Source: an uncultured Veillonellaceae bacterium
GTDB lineage: Bacteria > Bacillota > Negativicutes > Veillonellales > Veillonellaceae
DNA: 64,000 bases
Assembly (NCBI GenBank): GCA_945867815.1
Contig: CAMBIX010000004.1
Coordinates: 124,001-188,000 of the forward strand
Direction of reading: 5' to 3'
The translations under genes were made by a program, and so were the position numbers. The notes under the pieces were generated by a model. The model had not been told where the DNA came from and did no database searches. It saw only the letters and a list, made by a program, of their open reading frames with translations. Each line of letters starts with the position of its first letter. The stretch's first letter is position 1. Of this stretch, positions 10,374-18,579 are shown in pieces.

Positions 10374-11194
10374 TATCGTCTACCTCCGATTTTCCAAAAA
10401 CCAGCCCACATAGATTTTGGTTGCAATAAAAAGGCCCGCAACGAATCTCGCATTTGTTGTTCCGGTAATTCCCTATAAATATGACCACCATAGGTATAAG
10501 AAATCTTACCTGTTTCTTCACTAACAACCAAAACAACCGCATCAGCCTGTTCACTAAGACCAATCGCTGCACGGTGACGGGTACCTAACTCTGTACTTAA
10601 AGACCGGTTCTGCGTTAAGGGCAGCAAGCAACCAGCCGCCATGATACGACTCTTGCGTATAACAACGGCTCCATCATGAAGGGGGGTGTTAGGAATAAAA
10701 ATATTATTTAATAATTCCCTAGAAACAATACCATCAATCTGAATACCTGTATCGATAATATCGCCTAATCGCACATCTCGTTCAAATACAATCAAAGCCC
10801 CAATATGCGCCCGCGCCATAACCTTGCTGGCCGCCATAACTTCCGCAATCATGGCGTCTATATCTTTTTCAGGTGCCTCACTATTGCTGGAGAAAAAACT
10901 CCCCCGCCCAATTTGTTCCAGCCACCTCCTAAGTTCTGGCTGAAAAACAATAGGCAAGGCAACCATAATCATAGTCATGCCCTGTTGCAAAATCCAACTA
11001 ACCACATGTAGATTCAGCTCATGACTAACAATATCGATAATCCCCAAGATAATAAGGCCTTTAACAAGGGCAATAGCCCTCGTATTACGTATGGCTACAT
11101 AGGCCCAATACAACATAAAGGCAACCACAATAATATCTAATACATCTTCTGCATGAAATGTCTGTATTAGCCCTTGTAATTGCAAACCTAACAT
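10373..11194 (-). CDS. cdaA: Diadenylate cyclase CdaA (c-di-AMP synthase)
   Basis: Condenses two ATP to cyclic di-AMP at the membrane. Three N-terminal transmembrane helices are followed by a DAC domain with the catalytic LHDGAVVIR and the RHRAAIG nucleotide-binding motif. The start is set at 11194 (MLGLQLQGL), 6 nt after AAGGAG; the upstream extension to 11233 has no ribosome site and would overlap the preceding gene. Length 273 aa matches the family. Order cdaA-cdaR-(FAD)-glmM-glmS follows the firmicute arrangement. Confidence 0.97.
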   Translation of the reverse strand: MLGLQLQGLIQTFHAEDVLDIIVVAFMLYWAYVAIRNTRAIALVKGLIILGIIDIVSHELNLHVVSWILQQGMTMIMVALPIVFQPELRRWLEQIGRGSFFSSNSEAPEKDIDAMIAEVMAASKVMARAHIGALIVFERDVRLGDIIDTGIQIDGIVSRELLNNIFIPNTPLHDGAVVIRKSRIMAAGCLLPLTQNRSLSTELGTRHRAAIGLSEQADAVVLVVSEETGKISYTYGGHIYRELPEQQMRDSLRAFLLQPKSMWAGFWKIGGRR

Positions 11195-11208
11195 AAGCGA
11201 CTCCTTAC

Positions 11209-11523
11209 TTATATATTCTGTGTGCGTATCCACACATCCATATTACCACCACAGACCATGCCTTCTTTAACAGACACATCATCATTTAAATCAACAAAAA
11301 TGCGCCGAAAAGCTTCTTTCTTATCTAAGGCATCCATCGCACTAAGACGAATCTCATTTTCAGCACGGCCTCCTCCAATAGTACCAAAAATTTGCCCATT
11401 CGGATAGACCACCATACTGGTGCCTGCCTTACGAGGAGTGTGACCATGCGTTTGTAATATGGTTGCTACCGCTAATTTTTCACCTTCGCGCTGCTTTAAA
11501 TAATCAATAAATGCTCGTTCCAT
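11209..11523 (-). CDS. XdhC/CoxI N-terminal domain protein (separate small gene)
   Basis: A 104-aa protein made of the XdhC/CoxI N-terminal domain alone: KLAVATILQTHGHTPRKAG, then IFGTIGGGRAE and the conserved GMVCGG(N)MDVW near the end. XdhC-type proteins insert the sulfurated (or seleniated) molybdenum cofactor into hydroxylases. Here this domain is a separate gene placed after the Rossmann-domain gene, with the start overlapping the previous stop (TAATG). The two products probably act together. It is the last gene of the hydroxylase operon, 15 bp ahead of cdaA. Confidence 0.88.
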   Translation of the reverse strand: MERAFIDYLKQREGEKLAVATILQTHGHTPRKAGTSMVVYPNGQIFGTIGGGRAENEIRLSAMDALDKKEAFRRIFVDLNDDVSVKEGMVCGGNMDVWIRTQNI

Positions 11524-12251
11524 TATACTCCCTCTTCTCTCTTTTGTGACAAAAATCGCCCATCACGGCCACGTGTAGCCGCCAAATACTCCCCTACAAT
11601 CGATATAGCAATTTCCTCTGGTGTCTGCGCATCAATATCAAGCCCAATTGGCCCATGTATATAAGACAATTCTTTATCTGTCCAGCCTTCTTTTTTTAAT
11701 TGCTGAAAGGCATAATAAATTCGCTTCTGGCTACCCATAATCCCCATATAGGTTTGTCCTAACAAGGGGCGCAACTGTTTCAAACTAGTGCTATCAAATT
11801 CATGAGCTCTCGTAACAATAATAATGCCTTTATACGTATGCACAGGTAATTCCTGGCAAATCGCTTCAAAATCAATTTGCTTACGAGTCACTCGTTCATC
11901 AAAATACACTGGTTTTAAATACTCCGTTCTATCATCTGCGACGGTTACCTGACAGCCAATAAATACTAACAAGTCCGTAATACAGCGACTCACATGGCCA
12001 GCCCCTAAAACTAAAACAGCCGAATCCTTTTGTATAGGCTCTACAAAACACTCTATATCACCAGCTAATACCAAGGCATTAGCCATTTGCTGGTTAATTC
12101 TTAATCCCTCTATAACCTCTCCATAAACAACTTCATTGTCTGCCGTATAGATTGACGACTGTCCTGCCTTAGGTCCACTTAACTGAGTAACTAAAAAAGA
12201 AAGGCCATCGGCTTCTAATCGCCTAGCCATACTATCATACATAGTCTCCAT
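11523..12251 (-). CDS. XdhC C-terminal Rossmann-domain protein
   Basis: A 242-aa protein corresponding to the Rossmann half of XdhC: AVLVLGAGHVSRCITDLL near residue 78, VTVADDR near 101, then YMGIMGSQKR and the family ending PIGLDIDAQTPEEIAISI. It is predicted to be a molybdenum-cofactor chaperone for the hydroxylase at 14.6-18.1 kb. The start at 12251 has GGAGAG upstream and overlaps yqeB by 17 bp. A tandem TAATG junction joins it to the N-terminal-domain gene. Confidence 0.9.
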   Translation of the reverse strand: METMYDSMARRLEADGLSFLVTQLSGPKAGQSSIYTADNEVVYGEVIEGLRINQQMANALVLAGDIECFVEPIQKDSAVLVLGAGHVSRCITDLLVFIGCQVTVADDRTEYLKPVYFDERVTRKQIDFEAICQELPVHTYKGIIIVTRAHEFDSTSLKQLRPLLGQTYMGIMGSQKRIYYAFQQLKKEGWTDKELSYIHGPIGLDIDAQTPEEIAISIVGEYLAATRGRDGRFLSQKREEGV

Positions 12252-13065
12252 TTATACTCTCTCCTATAAATGCTAATGCGGCTTCTACAACACCGCCCCC
12301 AACAGCTAACGCCTTATCAGATATAGTAAAACAATGCGAATCCTTACAACGAGCATCCACATCACCTAACTTCATACCCTTAGTAACAAGCAAGCCTGAT
12401 GTAAGAACCCCTCTAAGCACACCTTTTATTTGTGATTTTACTGGCTTATCATCAACAAAACCAATGATTTCGCCCGTTTCTACATGCTCACCAATATAAC
12501 GTTTAGCTGTAAACAAACCAGCTTCAGGCGCATATAAGACACGTTCTTTTGTATAACCGCCTACATTACCAGGTACACCTGTATTAGGTAAAGCTGGCCC
12601 ATCATAAATACACCGGCCTAGCGTATGCCCCCGCATGGTCTCAACAACCACATCAACGTCTCTACCAGCTGTAAAGCCCGGTCCGCAAGCAATAACCAAA
12701 GGGGCATCATCCGTGTCTGTACCTAAATTATGTTTAGCCAAAATAGCATCAACTACAATAGTCGGCTGCACAATATCAAGAACTTTTTCATAATCTTCCG
12801 TCACAACAGGAATCGTCGCCAACTGTCGTCCTTCCTGTTGAGCAGACAATACTAATAAAGCCTCTTCTAAACTCATATAGCGAGCCGTATACCGTTCAAC
12901 TGTCATTTCCCCTTTATGAACAGCATTACCATAGGCGACTTCTGTACGCACCATCGTTGGAATTTTTATCTCGGTAACAACAACAGGAAAACCTGCCCGC
13001 CGAAGGCGATAAATACAGCCAGTTGCTATATCCCCGCCACCACGAACAAGGACAATTTTCTTCAT
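12235..13065 (-). CDS. yqeB: YqeB-type selenium-dependent molybdenum hydroxylase system protein
   Basis: About 276 aa with N-terminal IVLVRGGGDIATG and a VACGPGFTAGRDVDVVVETMRGH segment near residue 140, which place it in the EF2563/YqeB family. That family is found with SelD and molybdenum hydroxylases that carry labile selenium; its biochemical role is not settled. ATG 13065 (MKKIVLV) is preferred to the TTG at 13071. It overlaps the XdhC Rossmann gene downstream and lies 66 bp after mocA. Confidence 0.9.
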   Translation of the reverse strand: MKKIVLVRGGGDIATGCIYRLRRAGFPVVVTEIKIPTMVRTEVAYGNAVHKGEMTVERYTARYMSLEEALLVLSAQQEGRQLATIPVVTEDYEKVLDIVQPTIVVDAILAKHNLGTDTDDAPLVIACGPGFTAGRDVDVVVETMRGHTLGRCIYDGPALPNTGVPGNVGGYTKERVLYAPEAGLFTAKRYIGEHVETGEIIGFVDDKPVKSQIKGVLRGVLTSGLLVTKGMKLGDVDARCKDSHCFTISDKALAVGGGVVEAALAFIGESINGDYV

Positions 13066-13131
13066 AGTCAACCCTCTTATTCCATCTACTTTATCTAAGC
13101 ATGCTAAGTAGACCTTTCAAAACCGTTTATA

Positions 13132-13803
13132 CTAAGTATGCCTTCTACTTTGTCTCAATGAAAGCCAATACGTATAAGTAGCAGGACTATCTAAATCAAT
13201 ACCTTCTTCTGTCAGCCCTTGGCAATAGTGAATATAGGGAGCTCCTGCCTCTTGTAATAGATGCCGAGCCCCCTTATCTCCCTCTATTTGTTTCAAAAGG
13301 CTTTTCCAATAAACGCCCATAAGTAAGGGATGCCCTAGCTGCCTATCAGGTCCAAAAACAGAACGAATAATCGTTTTATTCGGTTCTTTATTTTTTCTTC
13401 GAACTCGCATAAAGTCCTGCACAGCTCTTGCTACTGTGAGACTTTGCAACATAGGTTGATCTGCTAATCCTATTAAAAAACCTACGGTCCCAGGAGTTGC
13501 TTCTTCTATAGCAAGACGCAGGGAGTAAGACTGTCCTAGGTCTATCTGCGTATTTAGTACTAGCTGATAGCCATAGGTCCCTGCTACTTTCTGAGCCTTC
13601 CTATCTCCTTGCGCTACAACAGCCACGTATTGAAACCGTACTGCTCTTTCCATAGTCTCCAAAGCCTTCTGACATCCCTCTTTATAAGTACACAAGGCCT
13701 GTTCCAAAAGCGTTCTCTGCCTCTGCCAGGGCAAATGAAGCTTATTCTGTCCCATACGCCGCGACTGACCAGCGGCTAAGATACAAACTCTTATGACTTC
13801 CAT
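13132..13803 (-). CDS. mocA: Molybdenum cofactor cytidylyltransferase (MocA-like)
   Basis: A nucleotidyltransferase of 223 aa with the signature ILAAGQSRRMGQNKL near residue 8, a later GLADQPML loop near 143 and GHPLLMG near 180. MocA-type enzymes attach CMP to molybdopterin to form the dinucleotide cofactor used by xanthine-dehydrogenase-type enzymes. The gene overlaps yqeC by 13 bp inside the hydroxylase operon, which supports a cofactor role rather than CDP-sugar synthesis. Confidence 0.88.
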   Translation of the reverse strand: MEVIRVCILAAGQSRRMGQNKLHLPWQRQRTLLEQALCTYKEGCQKALETMERAVRFQYVAVVAQGDRKAQKVAGTYGYQLVLNTQIDLGQSYSLRLAIEEATPGTVGFLIGLADQPMLQSLTVARAVQDFMRVRRKNKEPNKTIIRSVFGPDRQLGHPLLMGVYWKSLLKQIEGDKGARHLLQEAGAPYIHYCQGLTEEGIDLDSPATYTYWLSLRQSRRHT

Positions 13804-14552
13804 AGGAGACGCCGCCGAATTTCACAACTAGCCTTATAACCATCAGCCAAAAAGATTTCTTCTAAATCGGCCTGTTGCAATTCATCTAAAAAAGCTTCCA
13901 CATAATGAAGGGGTACCGTATTATACCCAGTACAAAACAATACTTTTTTGCCCTTACTATATTGGAAAAGCCCTTCTTTATGAAGAACCAATCGAGCCAA
14001 TAAGAAAGGCGTCATCATAGCCCCTTCTTCTCTTTCTAACAAATGACATACTTCTGGTAAATTATGTATATACATAGGTGATAAAGGCTTCGTAAGCATT
14101 TGTAAATTAAGCACCCCTATGGTTGTAGCTGTTAAACTTGGTATCACTGGTTCTGTCTTTTTTGGTGCCTTTAGCCATTTTTCTTTAGCTCCATCTGCTT
14201 CGACTAAAATCTGCCAATCAGGATGAACTTGAGCCATAGCCTCTATCTGTCTATCCGTAAGAGCCTGCACCTTAGTCCCTTCTATACCAGAGAACCAAGC
14301 ACTACAGCGGCCCCTTTGGATGGCCTGACTGCACCAATGATCGGCTTCATTAAAGTCATCTCCATAAAAAGGATTCCACTGGGCTACCTGTGTTTCATAC
14401 AAACGTGTCGTCGTGGTTACCAATAAAGGCTGACCACTATATTCACCATATTCTACTAGCTTCGTTAGCACTGTCGTCTTACCACCAGCGCCTACTAAAG
14501 CCGTAATACCTGGTCTTACTAATTGTTTCCAATAATCACGTTGTCTAATCAT
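13791..14552 (-). CDS. yqeC: YqeC-type selenium-dependent hydroxylase accessory protein
   Basis: A 253-aa P-loop protein: ALVGAGGKTTVLTKL near residue 18 is a Walker A, followed by LLVTTTTRLY and ILVEADGAKEKWLK near 115. These are the hallmarks of YqeC, a putative selenium-dependent hydroxylase accessory protein. It lies 31 bp after the molybdopterin-subunit gene and overlaps mocA. Exact biochemical activity is unknown. Confidence 0.9.
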   Translation of the reverse strand: MIRQRDYWKQLVRPGITALVGAGGKTTVLTKLVEYGEYSGQPLLVTTTTRLYETQVAQWNPFYGDDFNEADHWCSQAIQRGRCSAWFSGIEGTKVQALTDRQIEAMAQVHPDWQILVEADGAKEKWLKAPKKTEPVIPSLTATTIGVLNLQMLTKPLSPMYIHNLPEVCHLLEREEGAMMTPFLLARLVLHKEGLFQYSKGKKVLFCTGYNTVPLHYVEAFLDELQQADLEEIFLADGYKASCEIRRRLLWKS

Positions 14553-14583
14553 AAAGCACCCTCCTTATAGAAATACAAAGCCT

Positions 14584-16866
14584 CTACTTTTCTTGCATAG
14601 CCATAAATACTTCTTCTGGAATCATCGGTAAATTAGGTACTGAAGCACCTACTGCCTGGAGTATAGCATTATGTACAGCAGGGCAAGATGTATTAATAAC
14701 AACTTCTCCAATAGACTTCACACCAAAAGCGCCCGATGGCTCATAAGATTCTACAAAATCAACTGTAATCGGTCCAAAATCCTGCCGTGTTGGTACCTTA
14801 TAGTGCATAAAATTATTCGTTTCTAAACGGCCGGTTGAGGAATAGCGAACTTCCTCCGTTAAGGCCATACCTAAGCCTTGCGTAATACCACCTTCAGCCT
14901 GTACATGAGCCAACATAGGATTAACAAGAGTACCACAATCAACAACTGCATAAAAATGTGTAGGCACCACCTTGCCTGTCTCTGTATCAACCGATACTTC
15001 GGCAACACCTATCATAAAAGGCGGTGGCGATGTAGGACTACTCCACGTAGCGAAACCTGCTAATTGCTGACGATTGACACCACAAGTTTCCCTTTCAGCA
15101 AAGGCCTCTATAGATAAAACTTGACTGCCATCCCGCATACGCAGCTCTAACCCATCAAAGTCAATCCTATCAATGCTTGTTTCCCAACGTTTAGCCGCTA
15201 ATTCTATAATCTTCTTGCGCAAATCTTCCGCTGCTAATTTAGCTGCTGTCCCCGTCACATAGGTCGTACTTGATGCATAAGAACCAGGGTCAAAAGGCAC
15301 AACATCTGTATCCGCTTCATAAATATGCATGTTTGCCATAGGGCAACCCAAAACTTCACAAGCCATTTGCTGTAAGACCGTATTAGCCCCCATACCCATA
15401 TCGGTAGAGCCAGTATATAAAGTATACTGGCCTTCTTCTTGCAAACGAATTTCTACAGAAGCCACATCAATCTTAGCTACCCCGGACCCTTGAAAGGCCA
15501 TAGCTGCACCTAAACCGCCTCGATGGGTTTCATCAATCTGCCAGCTATGCGGTCGTTTATCCCAGCCAGACAGCTCTTTTACCCGCGCAATAGCCTCTGG
15601 AATGAGCCCCGACTCTAATCGTTCATCCTCCCCAAACACCAAGGCCCGTTCTCCTACACGTAAAACATTCTTCTCACGTAGTTCAATTTCATCCATATCT
15701 ATCTTCTTAGCTAATTCTGATACGGCATTCTCTAAGGGCCACAAGGCTTCTGTTGCCCCATAACCACGAAAGGCACCACCTGACGAATGATTGGTATAAA
15801 CGACATCCCCTTCATAGCGTACAGCCTTCAATTTACCATAAAGGCCGATTGACTTATGTTCACCTGCTGTCAAAGTCGTGAAAGCGTGATACCCATAAGC
15901 TCCCGCATCAGATAGGGTATACATGTCAATAACGCGTATAAATCCATCCTTTGTCGCACCAATACGAATGGTCCATTCTCTTGCATGCCGTGTCGTTGAA
16001 CACGTATTCGCTTCACTACGGTCATAAATAAGAACAGACGGCTTTTTTAATTTCCAAGTTACAAAGGCACAGGCCGGTTCTACACAAGCCGTCTGCTTAG
16101 ACCCAAAGCCACCACCAATGCGTGGTTTTATAAGACGAATTTTACTAGCCGAAATTCCTAAGGCTCGAGCTAGCTGACGACGTACATGAAAAGGAATCTG
16201 TGTGGAACTCGTTACCACTAAACGACCAAACTGATCAATAGTAGAAAAGCAACGAAAAGTCTCCATAGCGGACTGTACAGTGGCTTGGTCAAAATATTTG
16301 CCTTCATGTACATAATCACAGGCCGCTAATTCAACCTCTACATCACCAACGACATGCTTATAGGAACAAGCAATATTCCGTTTAGGGTCGCCACCTACAG
16401 GAAAGTTATAACTTAAATCTTCTTCATTGTGAATAATAGATGGATTATCTATCGCCTCATGTATATCAAGTATAGGCTTTTTTACGTCATACGTAACCTT
16501 TACAAGAGCTTCGGCTTTTAAAGCCGTTTCTTCATCAACAGCTACAACAAAGGCTACCGCATCACCTACATAGCGTACGACCTTATCTAAAATCAAAGTA
16601 TCGTAAGCTGATGCCTCCGGATAAGTCTGTCCAGCCAAAGTAAAGCGCGTTTGCGGCACATCCTTATAGGTAAATACAGCCTCCACTCCAGGTACTTTCA
16701 TAGCGGCACTAGTATCTATGGATACAATTTCCGCAAAGGGATGGGGGCTTCGTTTCACCTTTATAACCAAGGCATGGGCCGGCACAAAATCTTCTGTATA
16801 GGCAGCGCGGCCACTTAAGATGGTCTCCGCATCTACCTTCTTATATGACTGTCCTACGTGTTTCAT
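14584..16866 (-). CDS. Molybdenum hydroxylase, molybdopterin-binding large subunit
   Basis: The catalytic subunit (760 aa) of a xanthine-dehydrogenase-family enzyme. Visible features are the N-terminal aldehyde-oxidase/XDH hammerhead domain, the molybdopterin motifs GGGFGSKQ and FRGYGATEA, a GSTDMGMGAN loop and the active-site glutamate in GVKSIGE near the C-terminus. The start overlaps the 2Fe-2S gene by 4 bp. Substrate is unknown; purine or nicotinate-type heterocycles are the usual candidates. The yqeB/yqeC neighbours suggest a selenium-containing cofactor. Confidence 0.93.
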   Translation of the reverse strand: MKHVGQSYKKVDAETILSGRAAYTEDFVPAHALVIKVKRSPHPFAEIVSIDTSAAMKVPGVEAVFTYKDVPQTRFTLAGQTYPEASAYDTLILDKVVRYVGDAVAFVVAVDEETALKAEALVKVTYDVKKPILDIHEAIDNPSIIHNEEDLSYNFPVGGDPKRNIACSYKHVVGDVEVELAACDYVHEGKYFDQATVQSAMETFRCFSTIDQFGRLVVTSSTQIPFHVRRQLARALGISASKIRLIKPRIGGGFGSKQTACVEPACAFVTWKLKKPSVLIYDRSEANTCSTTRHAREWTIRIGATKDGFIRVIDMYTLSDAGAYGYHAFTTLTAGEHKSIGLYGKLKAVRYEGDVVYTNHSSGGAFRGYGATEALWPLENAVSELAKKIDMDEIELREKNVLRVGERALVFGEDERLESGLIPEAIARVKELSGWDKRPHSWQIDETHRGGLGAAMAFQGSGVAKIDVASVEIRLQEEGQYTLYTGSTDMGMGANTVLQQMACEVLGCPMANMHIYEADTDVVPFDPGSYASSTTYVTGTAAKLAAEDLRKKIIELAAKRWETSIDRIDFDGLELRMRDGSQVLSIEAFAERETCGVNRQQLAGFATWSSPTSPPPFMIGVAEVSVDTETGKVVPTHFYAVVDCGTLVNPMLAHVQAEGGITQGLGMALTEEVRYSSTGRLETNNFMHYKVPTRQDFGPITVDFVESYEPSGAFGVKSIGEVVINTSCPAVHNAILQAVGASVPNLPMIPEEVFMAMQEK

Positions 16867-17324
16867 TGTGCCATTGCCTCCAAGTACTTACGAATCCCTC
16901 TAAGTTGCGACTGATAACCTGTGCAACGGCATAAGTTCCCTACTAAAAAATCTTTTATTTCCTGGTCCGTAGGATGAGCTTTTTTACGTCGTAAGGCCAT
17001 TACGCTCATCATCATGCCTGTTGTGCAATAGCCACACTGATCCGCCCCTTCAGAAGCTAAACACTCACCTAAAAAGGCTGCTTCCTCTTTAAGACCTTCT
17101 AAAGTAGTAATCGTATGGCCTTGCGCACGCACTGTCAAATAAGCACAAGATAAAATGATTTCTCCATCAACCCATATCGTGCACAAGCCACAGTTCGTTG
17201 TATCACAACCACAACGCACACTATAAAGACCTAAGTTACGCAAGGTGGTCAGCAGCATTTCATCTGGTGCTGCCTGCACCGTGTAAAGTTGACCATTAAC
17301 GTTCAATTGTAAGGTAAGGCTCAT
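16863..17324 (-). CDS. Molybdenum hydroxylase, 2Fe-2S subunit
   Basis: A 153-aa electron-transfer subunit with two [2Fe-2S] clusters. The plant-ferredoxin-type cluster ligands are in CGCDTTNCGLC (near residue 38) and the distal Cys in ILSCAY. The second, helical cluster uses QCGYCTTGM and GNLCRCTGYQ. Length and motif order match the small subunit of XDH/CO-dehydrogenase enzymes. It overlaps both neighbours by 4 bp. Confidence 0.96.
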   Translation of the reverse strand: MSLTLQLNVNGQLYTVQAAPDEMLLTTLRNLGLYSVRCGCDTTNCGLCTIWVDGEIILSCAYLTVRAQGHTITTLEGLKEEAAFLGECLASEGADQCGYCTTGMMMSVMALRRKKAHPTDQEIKDFLVGNLCRCTGYQSQLRGIRKYLEAMAQ

Positions 17325-18103
17325 ACGTTTACCTCCTCTACTAAGCGTTTTACTAAGACAGCGGCCATTGCTTTTCTATAAGACTCTGATGCATGAGAAT
17401 TCGATTGAAAGGTAAGCTCTTCTTTCACCTTATCCATAGCCATAGGTAAACCATCTAGCCCTTCTTCTGCTACTATTTGACTAGTCGCTTGTGCTTTAGT
17501 CGCTATTCCTGGACGGCCTCCTATATATATTTCATACTTATGATTGTCTAATCGAATAGCACCTGTTATATAAGGAAAATCAGCATTTGATTTACGTAAA
17601 GCTAGGGAAGCCACTTTCGGCGCTGTTAAATCGAATCGAATCTCCTTAATTATATGTCTTTCCCTATAAGCAGCATATGATTCCGCAGACAAAACCGTAT
17701 TATCCGCTAAAACGACTTGTCCGTGCAGGGCTAAGAAAACCGGCCAGATATCCGAAAAGCCAAATCGGCCAGCTATCGAACCGCCTATAGTCGCCATATT
17801 ACGAAATTGAACGCCTAAAATAGCATGTATCGCTTTTACAAACGCCCCATCAGCTAGACTACGACAAACTTCATTTTCTTCTATTTGTCTCTGCGTAACC
17901 ATACTGCCTATACAAAGCTGACCCTCTTCCACTCGAATATAATCGAGTCCACATAAGGATAAATCAATTACAAGAGGCCACTTTCTTTTAGCCAACCGCA
18001 ACCAACAACCGGATCCTAAAAGCGGAGCCAACTTATTTCTCTTAGCTAAAGCATCGGCCTCTTCTAGGGTCTTTGGTTGTTCTAATCGTGTAAAACGTAA
18101 CAT
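17321..18103 (-). CDS. Molybdenum hydroxylase, FAD-binding subunit
   Basis: A 260-aa medium subunit of the CoxM/XdhB type. LAPLLGSGCWLRLAKR near residue 26 and ATIGGSIAGRFGFSD near 107 are the FAD-binding segments. It passes electrons from the iron-sulfur subunit to the final acceptor. It is the first gene of the hydroxylase operon, with AAAGGAGAG ahead of its ATG. The three subunit genes overlap end to end, indicating one coupled transcript of eight genes to 11209. Confidence 0.93.
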   Translation of the reverse strand: MLRFTRLEQPKTLEEADALAKRNKLAPLLGSGCWLRLAKRKWPLVIDLSLCGLDYIRVEEGQLCIGSMVTQRQIEENEVCRSLADGAFVKAIHAILGVQFRNMATIGGSIAGRFGFSDIWPVFLALHGQVVLADNTVLSAESYAAYRERHIIKEIRFDLTAPKVASLALRKSNADFPYITGAIRLDNHKYEIYIGGRPGIATKAQATSQIVAEEGLDGLPMAMDKVKEELTFQSNSHASESYRKAMAAVLVKRLVEEVNV

Positions 18104-18138
18104 AGACTCTCCTTTTCTCTTTCCTACTATATAGGTCT

Positions 18139-18147
18139 ATTATATCA
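18139..18147 (-). promoter_or_regulatory. Extended -10 promoter of the hydroxylase operon
   Basis: TGATATAAT on the minus strand, about 36 bp upstream of the first gene. There is no good -35, so the extended TGn motif is the main support. Confidence 0.5.
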
Positions 18148-18182
18148 TTTACAGGCTTATTCCCCTACACTATATAATACGA

Positions 18183-18225
18183 TAAAAAAAGATTAGCTCC
18201 TATCTATTCGATACAAGCTAATCTA
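18183..18225 (-). terminator. Second hairpin downstream of tRNA-Ser(GCU)
   Basis: AGATTAGCT pairs with AGCTAATCT, and the minus strand continues in a T7 run. It probably backs up the terminator at 18385-18416 and shields the hydroxylase promoter. Confidence 0.6.
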
Positions 18226-18384
18226 GTAAATATTTCTACATATAATTCTCTCATACACAATATTTATCTCTTATAGGATACTTTTATTCTATAACCTATA
18301 AGCCTAAATTACTGAATATATCGCCTCAACTCCCCCCATAACCTGCCCTATAACCTATAAGCCAGACATTATATATCCATGACA

Positions 18385-18416
18385 TACAAAAAAAGAGACG
18401 AGCTAAGCTCGTCTCT
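18385..18416 (-). terminator. Terminator of tRNA-Ser(GCU)
   Basis: A perfect AGAGACGAGC/GCTCGTCTCT stem with a 3-nt loop, followed on the minus strand by a T7 run, just after the tRNA 3' end. Confidence 0.85.
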
Positions 18417-18422
18417 GCTGTA

Positions 18423-18515
18423 TGGCGGAGGATTAGGGATTCGAACCCTAGCGACGAAATGACTCGTCCTAACGATTTAGCAAACCGTCCTCTTCAGCCT
18501 CTTGAGTAATCCTCC
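18423..18515 (-). tRNA. tRNA-Ser(GCU)
   Basis: Minus-strand GGAGGAT acceptor pairs with ATCCTCC, and CCA is encoded. The anticodon loop TTGCTAA gives GCU (codons AGC/AGU). A long variable arm is present as expected for serine. 93 nt. Confidence 0.97.
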
Positions 18516-18579
18516 ATACGCTACTCGGATATAATAGCATACAAGCCCTACAACCGTCAATAAGTAAAGTTAAAGTTTT

